From the NCBI GenBank assembly GCA_040879985.1, contig JBBDJH010000015.1, positions 8,718-72,717 of the forward strand: 64,000 bases of DNA, in the 5' to 3' direction. Made by a program: the position numbers and the translations under genes. This DNA comes from VRUE01 sp040879985. GTDB lineage: Bacteria; Actinomycetota; Thermoleophilia; Solirubrobacterales; 70-9. Below are positions 50,849 to 58,929 of the stretch, in pieces (positions within the stretch are counted from its first letter, which is position 1; every line of letters begins with the position of its first letter). The notes beneath the pieces were generated by a model, which saw only the letters and a list, made by a program, of their open reading frames with translations, did not search any database and had not been told where the DNA came from.

Positions 50849-52026
50849 ATCGAGAGGAAGCCGTTCTCGAAGCCGTTGCGCGCCATGCGCAGGTAGAGCC
50901 GCCAGACGCGGACCCGTTCCGGCCCCGCCAGGCGGATCGCCTCGTCGAGGTTCTCGTCCAGCCGCCGCGCCCAGTGACGCAGCGTCTCGGCGTAGTCGTC
51001 GCCGAACTCCTCGACGTGGCGGGTGTAGAAGCCGGCCCGCTCGAGCGCCAGCAGGACCCGCGAGAGGTGCAGCGGTTCGGCGTCGGGGAAGACGTAGCGC
51101 TCGGAGAACGGCCCCGCGTCGGGGTCGCTGTGGCGGAGGCGGGCGATGCCGTGGTTGAGCAGCCGCCCGCCGGGCTCGAGCAGGCCGGCCAGGGTCCGCG
51201 CGTAGATGTCGATCTGGGCCGCGCCGACGTGCTCGACCATGCCGATCGAGGCGATCGCGTCGAAGCGCTCGCCGGCCAGGTCGCGGTAGTCCATCACCCT
51301 GATCTCGACCCGGTCGGCGACGCCGGCCCGCTCGGCCCGCTGCCGGGCCTCCTCCGCCTGCGGCGGCGAGAGGGTGATGCCGACGACGCTCGCGCCGTGC
51401 TTCGTCGCCGCCCAGAGCGGGAAGCTGCCCCAGCCGCAGCCGACGTCGAGCACCCGGTCGCCCTCCTGCAGCGCCAGCTTGCGGGCGACCGTCTCCAGCT
51501 TCTCCTCCTGCGCCGCCTCGAGCGTCTCGGCGCCGCGCGAGAAGATCGCGCAGCTGTAGGTGGTCGACTCGTCGAGGAAGAGCGAGAAGAACTCGTTGGA
51601 GACGTCGTAGTGGTGGCGGACCGCCTCGGCGTCGCGCGCCTTGCTGTGCCGCCGTCCGCTCGGCCGCAGCTCCGCCGCCGGGCGGCGCGGCGGCCGCTGG
51701 ATCCCGGCGGCGCGCGCCGCCGCGAGCAGCAGGCGCCGCTTGTCGGCGCCCTCCAGCGGCGGCGGCTGCCAGCCGTCGAGCAGCTCGATCACGGCGTCGA
51801 TGTCGTCGACCTCGATCTCACCGCTGACGTAGGCGCGGCCGAGGCCGAGCTGCCCCGGCGCCAGCAGGGCGTGGGCCGCGGCGCGCGGCGAGCGCACGTA
51901 GAAGGTCGGCCCATCGCCGTCGCCGGCGGGGAGCTTCGTCCCGTCCCAGAACTCGACCGCGAACGGCCGCTCGGGGATCCGCGCTTCGATCTCGCGGCGC
52001 AGCGGCTCGGTACGGGCAAAGGGCAT
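50770..52026 (-). CDS. Cyclopropane-fatty-acyl-phospholipid synthase family enzyme
   Basis: 418 residues from ATG 52026. A small N-terminal lipid-binding domain ('LGLGRAYVSGEIEVDDIDAV') precedes the methyltransferase domain: 'VRHHYDVSNEFFSLFLDEST', 'TYSCAIFSRGAETLEAAQEE', SAM loop 'RVLDVGCGWGSFPLWAATKH', 'SIGMVEHVGAAQIDIYARTL' and 'GPFSERYVFPDAEPLHLSRV'. These are CFA synthase signatures. Such enzymes add a methylene or methyl group to unsaturated acyl chains of membrane lipids. Divergent from the desaturase gene (83 bp), which would make its substrate. Confidence 0.92.
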   Translation of the reverse strand: MPFARTEPLRREIEARIPERPFAVEFWDGTKLPAGDGDGPTFYVRSPRAAAHALLAPGQLGLGRAYVSGEIEVDDIDAVIELLDGWQPPPLEGADKRRLLLAAARAAGIQRPPRRPAAELRPSGRRHSKARDAEAVRHHYDVSNEFFSLFLDESTTYSCAIFSRGAETLEAAQEEKLETVARKLALQEGDRVLDVGCGWGSFPLWAATKHGASVVGITLSPPQAEEARQRAERAGVADRVEIRVMDYRDLAGERFDAIASIGMVEHVGAAQIDIYARTLAGLLEPGGRLLNHGIARLRHSDPDAGPFSERYVFPDAEPLHLSRVLLALERAGFYTRHVEEFGDDYAETLRHWARRLDENLDEAIRLAGPERVRVWRLYLRMARNGFENGFLSIYQARCSLGKPPSTDSIAQSAPASDS

Positions 52027-52108
52027 TGCGGAAACCCTAATGCCAGTGTCGCCGCAGCGCGACCCCGTTCGCGTTAGGCATCCCGAAGGGGGAACCGCGG
52101 CGGCCCCT

Positions 52109-53053
52109 ATGATTGCGGGTCGTATGGCAGCAGAAGCGGGGCCCCTCCCATCCGACATCCAGCCGGTCGCGAACGAGACCCGCGACCGGATCATCACCGG
52201 CCTGGTGACGCTGGTCCCGTTCCTCGCGATCGGCGTCGCCGGCTGGCAGGTCTGGGGCAGCGCCCTGCAGCTCAGCGACGTCTTCCTCTTCCTCGGCATG
52301 TACATGCTGACCGGGCTGGGGATCACGGTCGGCTTCCACCGCCACCTCACCCACCGCGCCTTCAAAGCGAAGCCCTGGCTGCACGGCCTGCTGGCGATCC
52401 TCGGCTCGGCGGCGATCGAGGGGCCGGTGATCTCCTGGGTCGCCGACCACCGCAAGCACCACGCCTTCTCCGACGAAGTCGGGGACCCGCACAGCCCCCA
52501 CGTCGACCACGGCCACGGCTGGTCCGGCGCCATGCGCGGCCTCTTTCACGCCCACATGGGCTGGCTCTTCATCCACACCCAGCGCGGCAACAAGGAACGC
52601 TTCGCGCCCGACCTGCTCAAGGACCCGGTGATCGAGTGGGTCGACCGCACCTTCATCTACTGGGCGATCCTCGGCCTGCTGATCCCCTTCGCGCTCGGCT
52701 GGGTGATCGGCGGCACGATCCTCGCGGCGCTCACCGGCCTGCTCTGGGGCGGCCTGGTCCGCGTCTTCGTCCTGCACCACTTCACCTACAGCATCAACTC
52801 GCTCTGCCACGTCTTCGGCAACCGCGACTTCGAGACGGCCGACGAGTCGCGCAACCTGGCCCTGATCGCGATCCCGACCCTGGGCGAGGCCTGGCACAAC
52901 AACCACCACGCCTTCCCGACCTCGGCCACCCACGGCCTCGGCCGCTGGCAGGTCGACGTCTCCGCGATCGTGATCGACGGCTTGGAGAAGACGGGCCTGG
53001 TCTGGGACGTCGTCCGGGTGCCCCCGGAGCGCCTCACCGCCAAGTCGGTCTAG
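52109..53053 (+). CDS. Acyl-lipid/acyl-CoA delta-9-type desaturase
   Basis: 314 residues from ATG 52109 (ATG 52124 is also possible; neither has a strong binding site). The three histidine boxes of membrane di-iron desaturases are HRHLTH, 'VADHRKHHAFSDE' (HRKHH) and 'GEAWHNNHHAFPTSA' (HNNHH), spaced by four membrane helices. It introduces a cis double bond into saturated acyl chains. The 3' end overlaps the convergent membrane protein gene by four bases. Context with the CFA synthase suggests membrane-fluidity control. Confidence 0.93.
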   Translation: MIAGRMAAEAGPLPSDIQPVANETRDRIITGLVTLVPFLAIGVAGWQVWGSALQLSDVFLFLGMYMLTGLGITVGFHRHLTHRAFKAKPWLHGLLAILGSAAIEGPVISWVADHRKHHAFSDEVGDPHSPHVDHGHGWSGAMRGLFHAHMGWLFIHTQRGNKERFAPDLLKDPVIEWVDRTFIYWAILGLLIPFALGWVIGGTILAALTGLLWGGLVRVFVLHHFTYSINSLCHVFGNRDFETADESRNLALIAIPTLGEAWHNNHHAFPTSATHGLGRWQVDVSAIVIDGLEKTGLVWDVVRVPPERLTAKSV

Positions 53054-55455
53054 GGCGCCGCCGAGGATTCGTAGGAATCGATCCAGCTGTCGCAGGCCGC
53101 GCTGAGCGGGACGACGCGGCGCTGGCCGGCGCGGACGGCGACCAGATCGCCCAGGTAGGCGACGTCGTCATAGCCGCTGAGCCGCTGCAGGAGGCTCGGC
53201 TCGGCGGCGCTGACCGTGAAGCGCACGCGGCCGCCGTCGCCGGCGTAGGTCCCCGCCGGCCAGAACTGCCCGTTGTTGGCGAGGCTGATCGTGTTGGGGC
53301 GCTGGCCGTCCAGCGCGGGCACCAGGTCGTGCCGGAAGCCGGGCGCCGAGAGGGTCAGCCCGAACGGCGAGAAGTACTGCAGCGAGAGCCGCCAGCGACC
53401 GCGGGGCAACTCGATCGCCTGCCCGGTGCGCTCGCCGCTGCGCAGTTTGCCGCCGGCGTCCCAACCGGCCTTCGGCGCGATCGCGACGTCGGGGAACAGC
53501 GAGGCGCGCCCCTGGTTGGCGAGCAGGATGCGGATCTCCGGCGCGACGCAGCCCGCCCAGGCGCCGGCGTCGGTCCCCTCGAGCAGCACGTGGCGGTCCT
53601 CGGGCGGCTCGCCGACCCTCTCCCAGAGGATGTAGGAGGGGGTCGCGGCGATCCGCCTGAAGGCGGCGGGCGCCTGGCTGTTCCAGGCGGCCCTGCCGGT
53701 GATCACGTAGGGGAAGCGGGCGAGCGTCCCGCGTGAGAAGGAGTCGAAGTCGATCGGGCTGTAGGCGTCGCCGGTGTCGAACGGCTTCTCGGGGTTCTGC
53801 TTGATTTCGGGGTCGGGGAACTCGACCAGCGGCACGTGCGTGTCGGCGCCGAGCAGCCTGTGGGCGGCGTAGCGATCCTGGCCGGCGTAGAGCACCGGCT
53901 CGCCCTGCAGGATCGGCATGAAGGCGCGCAGCTCGGCCGCGTGCCCGGGCGGGGCGACGGGCGCGTTGCGCAGGGCGAGGAAGCTCGAGTAGGCGGCGCC
54001 GCCGATGAAGACGACGGCCAGCGCGCTCCAGCCGAGTCGCGCCCAGGGCGCGTTCGCCATTTGTCGGGTTGGAGACGGCGAAGGGCGAACCCGCCGACCG
54101 AATTCGGCCAGCAGCGGGCGGATCGCGACCAGCATCGCCAGCGGCGCGGCGATCATCAGCGCCTTCGCCTGCGAGTAGTAGCCGCTGGTCGGCAGGGCGG
54201 CGAGGTAGAGGAGCGCGCAGGCGGCGAGGCCGAGCGGCACGGCGAGCTCGCGCCGCCGCACCCACCAGGCGGAGCCGGCGAGCAGGGCGAGCACGCCGAT
54301 CGCCCCGGCGAGCCCGGCCAGCTGGACGCCGCCGGGCGCATCGAGCCGGTAGTTGCTCGCCGGCCAGACGCCGAGCGCCTCGAGCGGCGAGACCGGTCCG
54401 TAGGTGTCGGTCGCGGCGACCTTGCTGAAGGTGTCGACGAAGCCGAACGGGCCGACCAGGGTTCCGGCGACGCCGACCGCCGCCAGCAGCACGATCGCCA
54501 GCAGGGTCAGCGGCCGCAGCAGGAAGCGCAGCAGCCGTCGCGGCGCCAGCGCCCGCCGCACCGCGGGCAGGGTGAGGCTCCACAGCGCCGCGATCGCGAT
54601 CGGCCAGGCGAGCCCGGCGAAGCTGTAGGCGAAGAAGATCCCGCCGCCGATCGCCAGCCAGGGCAGGGCGAGGAGCACGCGGTTCCCGCTGCGCAGGTCG
54701 ACGTTGCGCAGGCCGACGGCGACGGCGAGCACGAAGAGCGCTTGGGCGGTCTCCTTGAAGGTGCCCTGGGCGAAGTAGGAGGCGGCGAGGTAGGGGACGG
54801 CGACCATCGTCGCCGCGAGCAGGCGCCGGCCCGGGCCGAAATGGGGCAGCGCCGCCAGGGCGGTCAGCCCGGTGAGGATGCCGATCGCGAAGATCTGCCC
54901 GACGAAGGCCTGCCCGAGGCCGATTCCCGGCACCGCGGCGACGGCGACGGCGAGGCCGTGCGGGCCGAGCGGGTAGCCGACCTCGGGCACCGGCCCGGTG
55001 GCGCTGCGCAGCCACTCGGCCCAGGCGAGGTGGAGCCCCAGATCGTTGTTGAGCCCGACGCCGAGCAGCCCCCAGCGGGCGTTGATCGCGAACGGGATCG
55101 AGAGCACCAGCGCGATGCCGATCGCCACCGGCAGGCCCTGGCGCAGCGCGCACCGCCGGCTCATCGCAGCTTTTTCCGCCCCCTGGCCCGGAAAATGCTG
55201 CGATGAGGGACGGTTGCCGCGCCGCGCCGCCAGTACGGCGACGGCGACGGCGAGGAGCAGGACGAGTCCCAGCGTCGCCGAGGTGCCGTGTCCGGGGGCG
55301 CGGGCGAGGACGCCGGTCACGGTCAGCACGGCGCCGAAGCCGACCGCCGGCTCGAGCCACGACCAGGCGCCGCGCCCCGCGAGAAGCAGCAGCGCACGCC
55401 CGACGAGCAGCGAGGCGACGCAGATCAGCGCCGCCGAGACGTAGGTCCCGATCAT
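53050..55455 (-). CDS. Large polytopic membrane protein, possible GT-C glycosyltransferase
   Basis: 801 residues from ATG 55455 (TTG 55467 is possible). About eleven to thirteen membrane helices occupy the first ~490 residues, including 'LISIPFAINARWG' and 'HLAWAEWLRSATGPVPEVGY' loops. An extracytoplasmic C-terminal domain follows ('PILQGEPVLYAGQDRYAAHR', 'GTYAGDGGRVRFTVSAAEPS'). The layout resembles GT-C lipid-linked sugar transferases, but the acidic catalytic motif is not certain, so function is open. Two palindromic stretches lie in frame in its loops (55161-55206 and 54052-54090). Confidence 0.7.
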   Translation of the reverse strand: MIGTYVSAALICVASLLVGRALLLLAGRGAWSWLEPAVGFGAVLTVTGVLARAPGHGTSATLGLVLLLAVAVAVLAARRGNRPSSQHFPGQGAEKAAMSRRCALRQGLPVAIGIALVLSIPFAINARWGLLGVGLNNDLGLHLAWAEWLRSATGPVPEVGYPLGPHGLAVAVAAVPGIGLGQAFVGQIFAIGILTGLTALAALPHFGPGRRLLAATMVAVPYLAASYFAQGTFKETAQALFVLAVAVGLRNVDLRSGNRVLLALPWLAIGGGIFFAYSFAGLAWPIAIAALWSLTLPAVRRALAPRRLLRFLLRPLTLLAIVLLAAVGVAGTLVGPFGFVDTFSKVAATDTYGPVSPLEALGVWPASNYRLDAPGGVQLAGLAGAIGVLALLAGSAWWVRRRELAVPLGLAACALLYLAALPTSGYYSQAKALMIAAPLAMLVAIRPLLAEFGRRVRPSPSPTRQMANAPWARLGWSALAVVFIGGAAYSSFLALRNAPVAPPGHAAELRAFMPILQGEPVLYAGQDRYAAHRLLGADTHVPLVEFPDPEIKQNPEKPFDTGDAYSPIDFDSFSRGTLARFPYVITGRAAWNSQAPAAFRRIAATPSYILWERVGEPPEDRHVLLEGTDAGAWAGCVAPEIRILLANQGRASLFPDVAIAPKAGWDAGGKLRSGERTGQAIELPRGRWRLSLQYFSPFGLTLSAPGFRHDLVPALDGQRPNTISLANNGQFWPAGTYAGDGGRVRFTVSAAEPSLLQRLSGYDDVAYLGDLVAVRAGQRRVVPLSAACDSWIDSYESSAAP
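54052..54090. repeat. Imperfect palindrome inside the membrane protein gene
   Basis: GTTCGCC/GGCGAAC outer arms (54052-54058 and 54084-54090), a one-base mismatch, then a seven-pair inner stem with two G-T pairs. It encodes a 'RPSPSPTRQMANAPW' loop between membrane helices. Confidence 0.5.
55161..55206. repeat. 18-bp palindrome inside the membrane protein gene
   Basis: 55161-55178 pairs with 55189-55206 over 18 positions with one mismatch (TCATCGCAGC outer, TTTTCCG inner) and a 10-nt loop. It encodes the soluble segment 'SQHFPGQGAEKAAMSRR' between two membrane helices. Confidence 0.75.
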
Positions 55456-55508
55456 CAGAGAGGGCAACCTATTTCAGCCGCCGCCCCGGGCGCGCCCCGA
55501 CCCCGGGC

Positions 55509-56222
55509 TCAGTGCTTCTCGGCGGCCCGCTCGAGCGTCTCGCGCAGGTTCTCGCCGCGCAGCGGCTCGGCGTGGCCGGCGCCGACGACCGCCGGTTCCA
55601 GGGCGGCCAGCTTGCGCACCGACCGCTTCGCCTCGGCGTGGTCCCAGGCCCAGGCGGGGTGGGGGACGCTGGCCTCGCCCTGCGGCAGCGGCTTGAGCCG
55701 GGCCGAGTCGACGAAGTAGACGACATCGCTGACCAGCGCCACGCGGTCGCTCTCGCGCCAGAGGCCGATCAGGCCGGGCGCGTGGCCGGGGAAGTGGACG
55801 ACGCGGAAGCCGGCCACCTCGTCGCCCTCGGTGACGGTGCCGGCGATCTTCACGGCGCCGCCGTCCCAGCGGCGCAGCAGGAACGGGTAGATCCAGCGCA
55901 CCGGCGCGACCGGCAGCTGCGCGAGGTCCATGTAGGGGGTGATCGAGGCGTCGCTCTCGGCGTCGGCGACCTCGTCGGGATGGCAGAGGACCGGCGCATC
56001 CATGAACGGCGCCGTGCCGCGATGGTCGGCGTGGGCATGGCCGAGCACCACCTGCCTGACTCCGCCGAGCCGCTCGCCCGCCGCCCGCGCCTTCTTCGTC
56101 ATCGCCTTGCTGCCGGCGTCGAACTGGACCACCCCGCCGCCCGGCTGCTCGATGAAGTAGACGTTCATCGCCTTGCGCAGGTCGCCCCGCAGCAGCCAGA
56201 CCCCGTCGGCAACCTTCTCCAT
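55509..56222 (-). CDS. MBL-fold metallo-hydrolase
   Basis: 237 residues from ATG 56222. Zinc motif 'VVLGHAHADHRGTAPFMD' (HxHxDH), then His in 'HFPGHAPGLIGLW', Asp in 'VALVSDVVYFVDS' and a final His in 'VGAGHAEPL'. It is shorter than the 28399 protein and lacks the C-terminal lid. It may act on a lactone or thioester; substrate unknown. It faces away from the small membrane peptide and uspA-like gene. Confidence 0.86.
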   Translation of the reverse strand: MEKVADGVWLLRGDLRKAMNVYFIEQPGGGVVQFDAGSKAMTKKARAAGERLGGVRQVVLGHAHADHRGTAPFMDAPVLCHPDEVADAESDASITPYMDLAQLPVAPVRWIYPFLLRRWDGGAVKIAGTVTEGDEVAGFRVVHFPGHAPGLIGLWRESDRVALVSDVVYFVDSARLKPLPQGEASVPHPAWAWDHAEAKRSVRKLAALEPAVVGAGHAEPLRGENLRETLERAAEKH

Positions 56223-56276
56223 GGCTGCCAAGGTTACCCCCGGCTGGGCGGTCGCCTAGGCTCCGCGCCGGTGCCG

Positions 56277-56420
56277 ATGATCTGGAAAGCCGGGATGGCC
56301 GTGCTGGTCGTCTGTCTCGTCGCCTCGATGGGGATCGCGAGCTACCGGCTGGCGACGACGCCGACCGAGATCCTCGGCGATGGCTTCCGCGGATTGCCCG
56401 CCCGCCAGCCGGCGCGTTAG
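56277..56420 (+). CDS. Small single-helix membrane protein
   Basis: 47 residues from ATG 56277 (GTG 56271 is also in frame): MIWKAGMAVLVVCLVASMGI, then 'ASYRLATTPTEILGDGFR'. One membrane helix and a short polar tail. Nine bases upstream of the UspA start, so it is probably cotranscribed. Not recognised. Confidence 0.5.
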   Translation: MIWKAGMAVLVVCLVASMGIASYRLATTPTEILGDGFRGLPARQPAR

Positions 56421-56429
56421 TATCGCGGC

Positions 56430-56873
56430 GTGTTCACTCGCATCGTGGTTGGAACCGACGGATCGGAGACCGCTGCCGAGGCGGTCAGCCAGGCGGTCGA
56501 CCTGGCCAGGCTGGCCGGGGCGCGGCTGAGCATCGTCAGCGCCTACGAGCCGGTCTCGAAGCGCCGCCTCCAGGGTGAGCAGGAGGGCGCGCCGGCCGAC
56601 GTCCAGTACGAGATCGGCCCGCGCGAGGACGTCAACCTGGTCCTCGACGCCGCCGCCGCCGCCGCCAAGAAGGAGGGGATCGAGGTGCAGACCCACCCGG
56701 TGGAGGCGGACCCAGCCGAGGCGATCCTCAACGTCGCCGAGGAGACCGATGCCGACCTGATCGTCGTCGGCAACAAGGGAATGACCGGCGCCCGCCGCTT
56801 CCTGCTCGGCAGCGTCCCAAATAACGTTTCCCATCACGCTCCATGCAGCGTCATCATCGTTAGAACTACCTGA
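56430..56873 (+). CDS. Universal stress protein, UspA family
   Basis: 147 residues from GTG 56430. 'FTRIVVGTDGSETAAEAVSQ' is the family start, and the ATP-binding loop 'VVGNKGMTGARRFLLGSV' keeps G-x2-G-x9-G-S, so ATP binding is expected. C-terminal 'PCSVIIVRTT' strand present. Single-domain cytoplasmic stress protein. Confidence 0.92.
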   Translation: MFTRIVVGTDGSETAAEAVSQAVDLARLAGARLSIVSAYEPVSKRRLQGEQEGAPADVQYEIGPREDVNLVLDAAAAAAKKEGIEVQTHPVEADPAEAILNVAEETDADLIVVGNKGMTGARRFLLGSVPNNVSHHAPCSVIIVRTT

Positions 56874-56881
56874 ACCTCAGG

Positions 56882-58237
56882 TCAAAGGGCGGGATCGGTC
56901 GCTGCCCCTGCGTCGATCAGGCCGGCGCCTTGGCGGTTGGACGGCGCCACGAGGTCGCGGGCGGTGCCGCGCAGCCGTCGGACCAAACGGTTGACCCTGC
57001 CGCGCGGCGAGACGCGCTCGGCGAGCACGCCGCCGGCGAGGACCATCGCGGCGACTCCGGAGACGTGCGCGGCGGCCATCGAGGTGCCGACGTAGCTGCC
57101 GGGCTCGCCGAAGCGACGGGTGTTGCCGCCTTGCAAGGTCACCTGGTAGATCGAGCGGCTGAGGACCGAGGGGCAGCCGGGAGCCGGCGCCCCGCCACCC
57201 GGGGCGACGACGTCGATCCCTTTGCCGGGCAGCAGCGAGTAGCTGCCCAGGCAGCCGCCCTCGGTCGAGCCGCCGACCCCGATCGTGCGGGGGCCGGTCG
57301 CCGGCGGTGAGACGCAGGCCTCCGAGCCCAGATTGCCGATCGACGCGACCGTCACGACCCCCTTGCGGTAGGCGCGGCGCAGCTCCTCGTTGATCCCCGG
57401 CACGCTCTTGCCGCAGCCGAAGTTGAAGCTCATGTTGATCACGTCGGCGCCGCGGGCGACGGCGAAGCGGATGCCGCGGGCGATCTCGTCGGCCTGCCCG
57501 CTGCCGTGCCGGTCGAGGACGCGGACCGGCATCAGCTTGGCGCGGTAGGCGAGCCCGGTCAGGCCGACGCCGTTGTTGGTCTTGCCGGCGATCGTGCCGG
57601 CGATGTGGGTGCCGTGGCCGTTGTGGTCGAGCGGCAGGCGGTCGTCGTCGACGAAGTCGTAGCCGGGGACGAACTGGCCGGCGACGAAATCGGGGCTGCG
57701 GCGGAAGCGCGACCCTTTATTGCGGTAGGCGATCCCGGTGTCGAGCACGGCGACGGTGGTGCCGGCGGCGCCGCGGCGTTTCGCTGCGATCAGGTTCTGC
57801 CAGGCACCGATCGCGTCGATGCCGCCGGGCGAGACCGGCAGCGATCCGCTGCCGGCCCCCTCCCAGGGCAGGAAGTTCCACTGCAGCGAGACCCAGCCGC
57901 CCGGTGGCCCCGGAAGCGAGGAGAGCGGGCCCGGGTCATTGGCGATTCCCGAGGCCGGCAGCGGCGGCGTCCTGGTCGCCGAAGCCGTGGCGATGAAGTT
58001 GGGCGCGGCGTAGGCGACGCGCGGGTCGCGGCGCAGCGCCGCGGTCACCCGCCGCACGCCGGCGCCGGGGCGCAGGCTCACCGTCGTCGCTGTCCGCTGG
58101 CCCGCGAGCTTGAGGACGACCTCGCGGGGGGCGAACTCGCGGGCGGGGGAGACGCCGGGCGCGGCGGAAGCCGAGCCGGGGCCGAGGGCGGCAAGCAGCG
58201 CCAGGGCAGCGAGGATCGGGGGGAGGCGTCGTCTCAT
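56882..58237 (-). CDS. Secreted subtilisin-like serine protease (S8)
   Basis: 451 residues from ATG 58237. Signal peptide to about residue 26, a ~75-residue region resembling an inhibitor propeptide ('EVVLKLAGQRTATTVSL'), then the catalytic domain with D166 ('TTVAVLDTGIAYRN'), H208 ('DHNGHGTHIAGTIAG') and S386 ('SYVGTSMAAAHVSGVAAMVL'). The oxyanion Asn lies in 'ASIGNLGSEA'. No C-terminal membrane anchor is visible, so it should be released or wall-associated. Substrates unknown. Confidence 0.93.
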   Translation of the reverse strand: MRRRLPPILAALALLAALGPGSASAAPGVSPAREFAPREVVLKLAGQRTATTVSLRPGAGVRRVTAALRRDPRVAYAAPNFIATASATRTPPLPASGIANDPGPLSSLPGPPGGWVSLQWNFLPWEGAGSGSLPVSPGGIDAIGAWQNLIAAKRRGAAGTTVAVLDTGIAYRNKGSRFRRSPDFVAGQFVPGYDFVDDDRLPLDHNGHGTHIAGTIAGKTNNGVGLTGLAYRAKLMPVRVLDRHGSGQADEIARGIRFAVARGADVINMSFNFGCGKSVPGINEELRRAYRKGVVTVASIGNLGSEACVSPPATGPRTIGVGGSTEGGCLGSYSLLPGKGIDVVAPGGGAPAPGCPSVLSRSIYQVTLQGGNTRRFGEPGSYVGTSMAAAHVSGVAAMVLAGGVLAERVSPRGRVNRLVRRLRGTARDLVAPSNRQGAGLIDAGAATDPAL

Positions 58238-58333
58238 CGTCGGTGTCGGCTCGCGTAATCCCTGCACCGGTACGAGCTACCGATCTAACACCGGCCGGCC
58301 GGGGAAGTTGTCGGTGCCACGATACTTCGGCCG

Positions 58334-58816
58334 ATGCCGGAAGCCGCCGCCAGCGACGCGCAGCAGCGCCTGATGGGCCTGGCGATCGAGTGCGCCCGCG
58401 AGGCGGAGGCTCACGGAGACGTGCCGATCGGCGCCGTGATCGCCCGCGACGGCGAGCCGCTGGCGGCAGCCGGCAACGAGCGCGAGCTGCGCCGCGACCC
58501 GACCGCCCACGCCGAGATCCTCGCGATCCGCGCCGCCGCCGAGGCGCTGGGCGGCTGGCGCCTGCCGGACACGACCCTCTACGTGACGCTCGAGCCCTGC
58601 GCGATGTGCGCCGGCGCGATCGTCCTCGCCCGCATCCCGGCGGTCGTCTTCGGCGCCCCCGACCCAAAGGCCGGCGCCGCGGGCAGCGTCCTCGACGTCC
58701 TCGCCGAGCCCGCCCTCAATCACCGCCCCGCGGTGACGGCCGGCGTGATGGAGGACGAGTGCGCGTCGCTGCTGCGCGAGTTCTTCGCCTCGCGGCGCCC
58801 CGCCCGGCCGGCCTGA
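58334..58816 (+). CDS. tadA: tRNA-specific adenosine deaminase
   Basis: 160 residues from ATG 58334. The zinc site is H59-A-E61 ('DPTAHAEILAIRAAAE') with C89 and C92 ('VTLEPCAMCAGAIVLARI'), followed by 'VVFGAPDPKAGAAGSVLDV', all typical of TadA. It deaminates the wobble adenosine of tRNA-Arg(ACG) to inosine. It is immediately upstream of a tRNA-Ser gene. Confidence 0.93.
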   Translation: MPEAAASDAQQRLMGLAIECAREAEAHGDVPIGAVIARDGEPLAAAGNERELRRDPTAHAEILAIRAAAEALGGWRLPDTTLYVTLEPCAMCAGAIVLARIPAVVFGAPDPKAGAAGSVLDVLAEPALNHRPAVTAGVMEDECASLLREFFASRRPARPA

Positions 58817-58839
58817 GCCAATACCCTTGGGAAGAACCC

Positions 58840-58929
58840 GGAGAGGTGTCCGAGCGGCTTAAGGAGCGCGACTGGAAATCGCGTGGGCGGGGTTAACCCG
58901 TCTCGTGGGTTCGAATCCCACCCTCTCCG
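58840..58929 (+). tRNA. tRNA-Ser (anticodon GGA)
   Basis: Acceptor GGAGAGG (58840-58846) pairs with CCTCTCC (58922-58928), discriminator G. The anticodon arm is CGCGA-CTGGAAA-TCGCG with GGA. A long variable arm and a T-loop GTTCGAATC complete a class II tRNA of 90 nt. CCA is not encoded. The antisense strand carries the 3' end of the glycosyltransferase frame. Confidence 0.95.

Noticed and set aside
55203..56276. Plus-strand open frame leading into the small membrane protein
   Set aside because: Low-complexity Arg/Ala/Gly frame antisense to the MBL hydrolase; only the last 47 codons (from 56277) have membrane-protein character.
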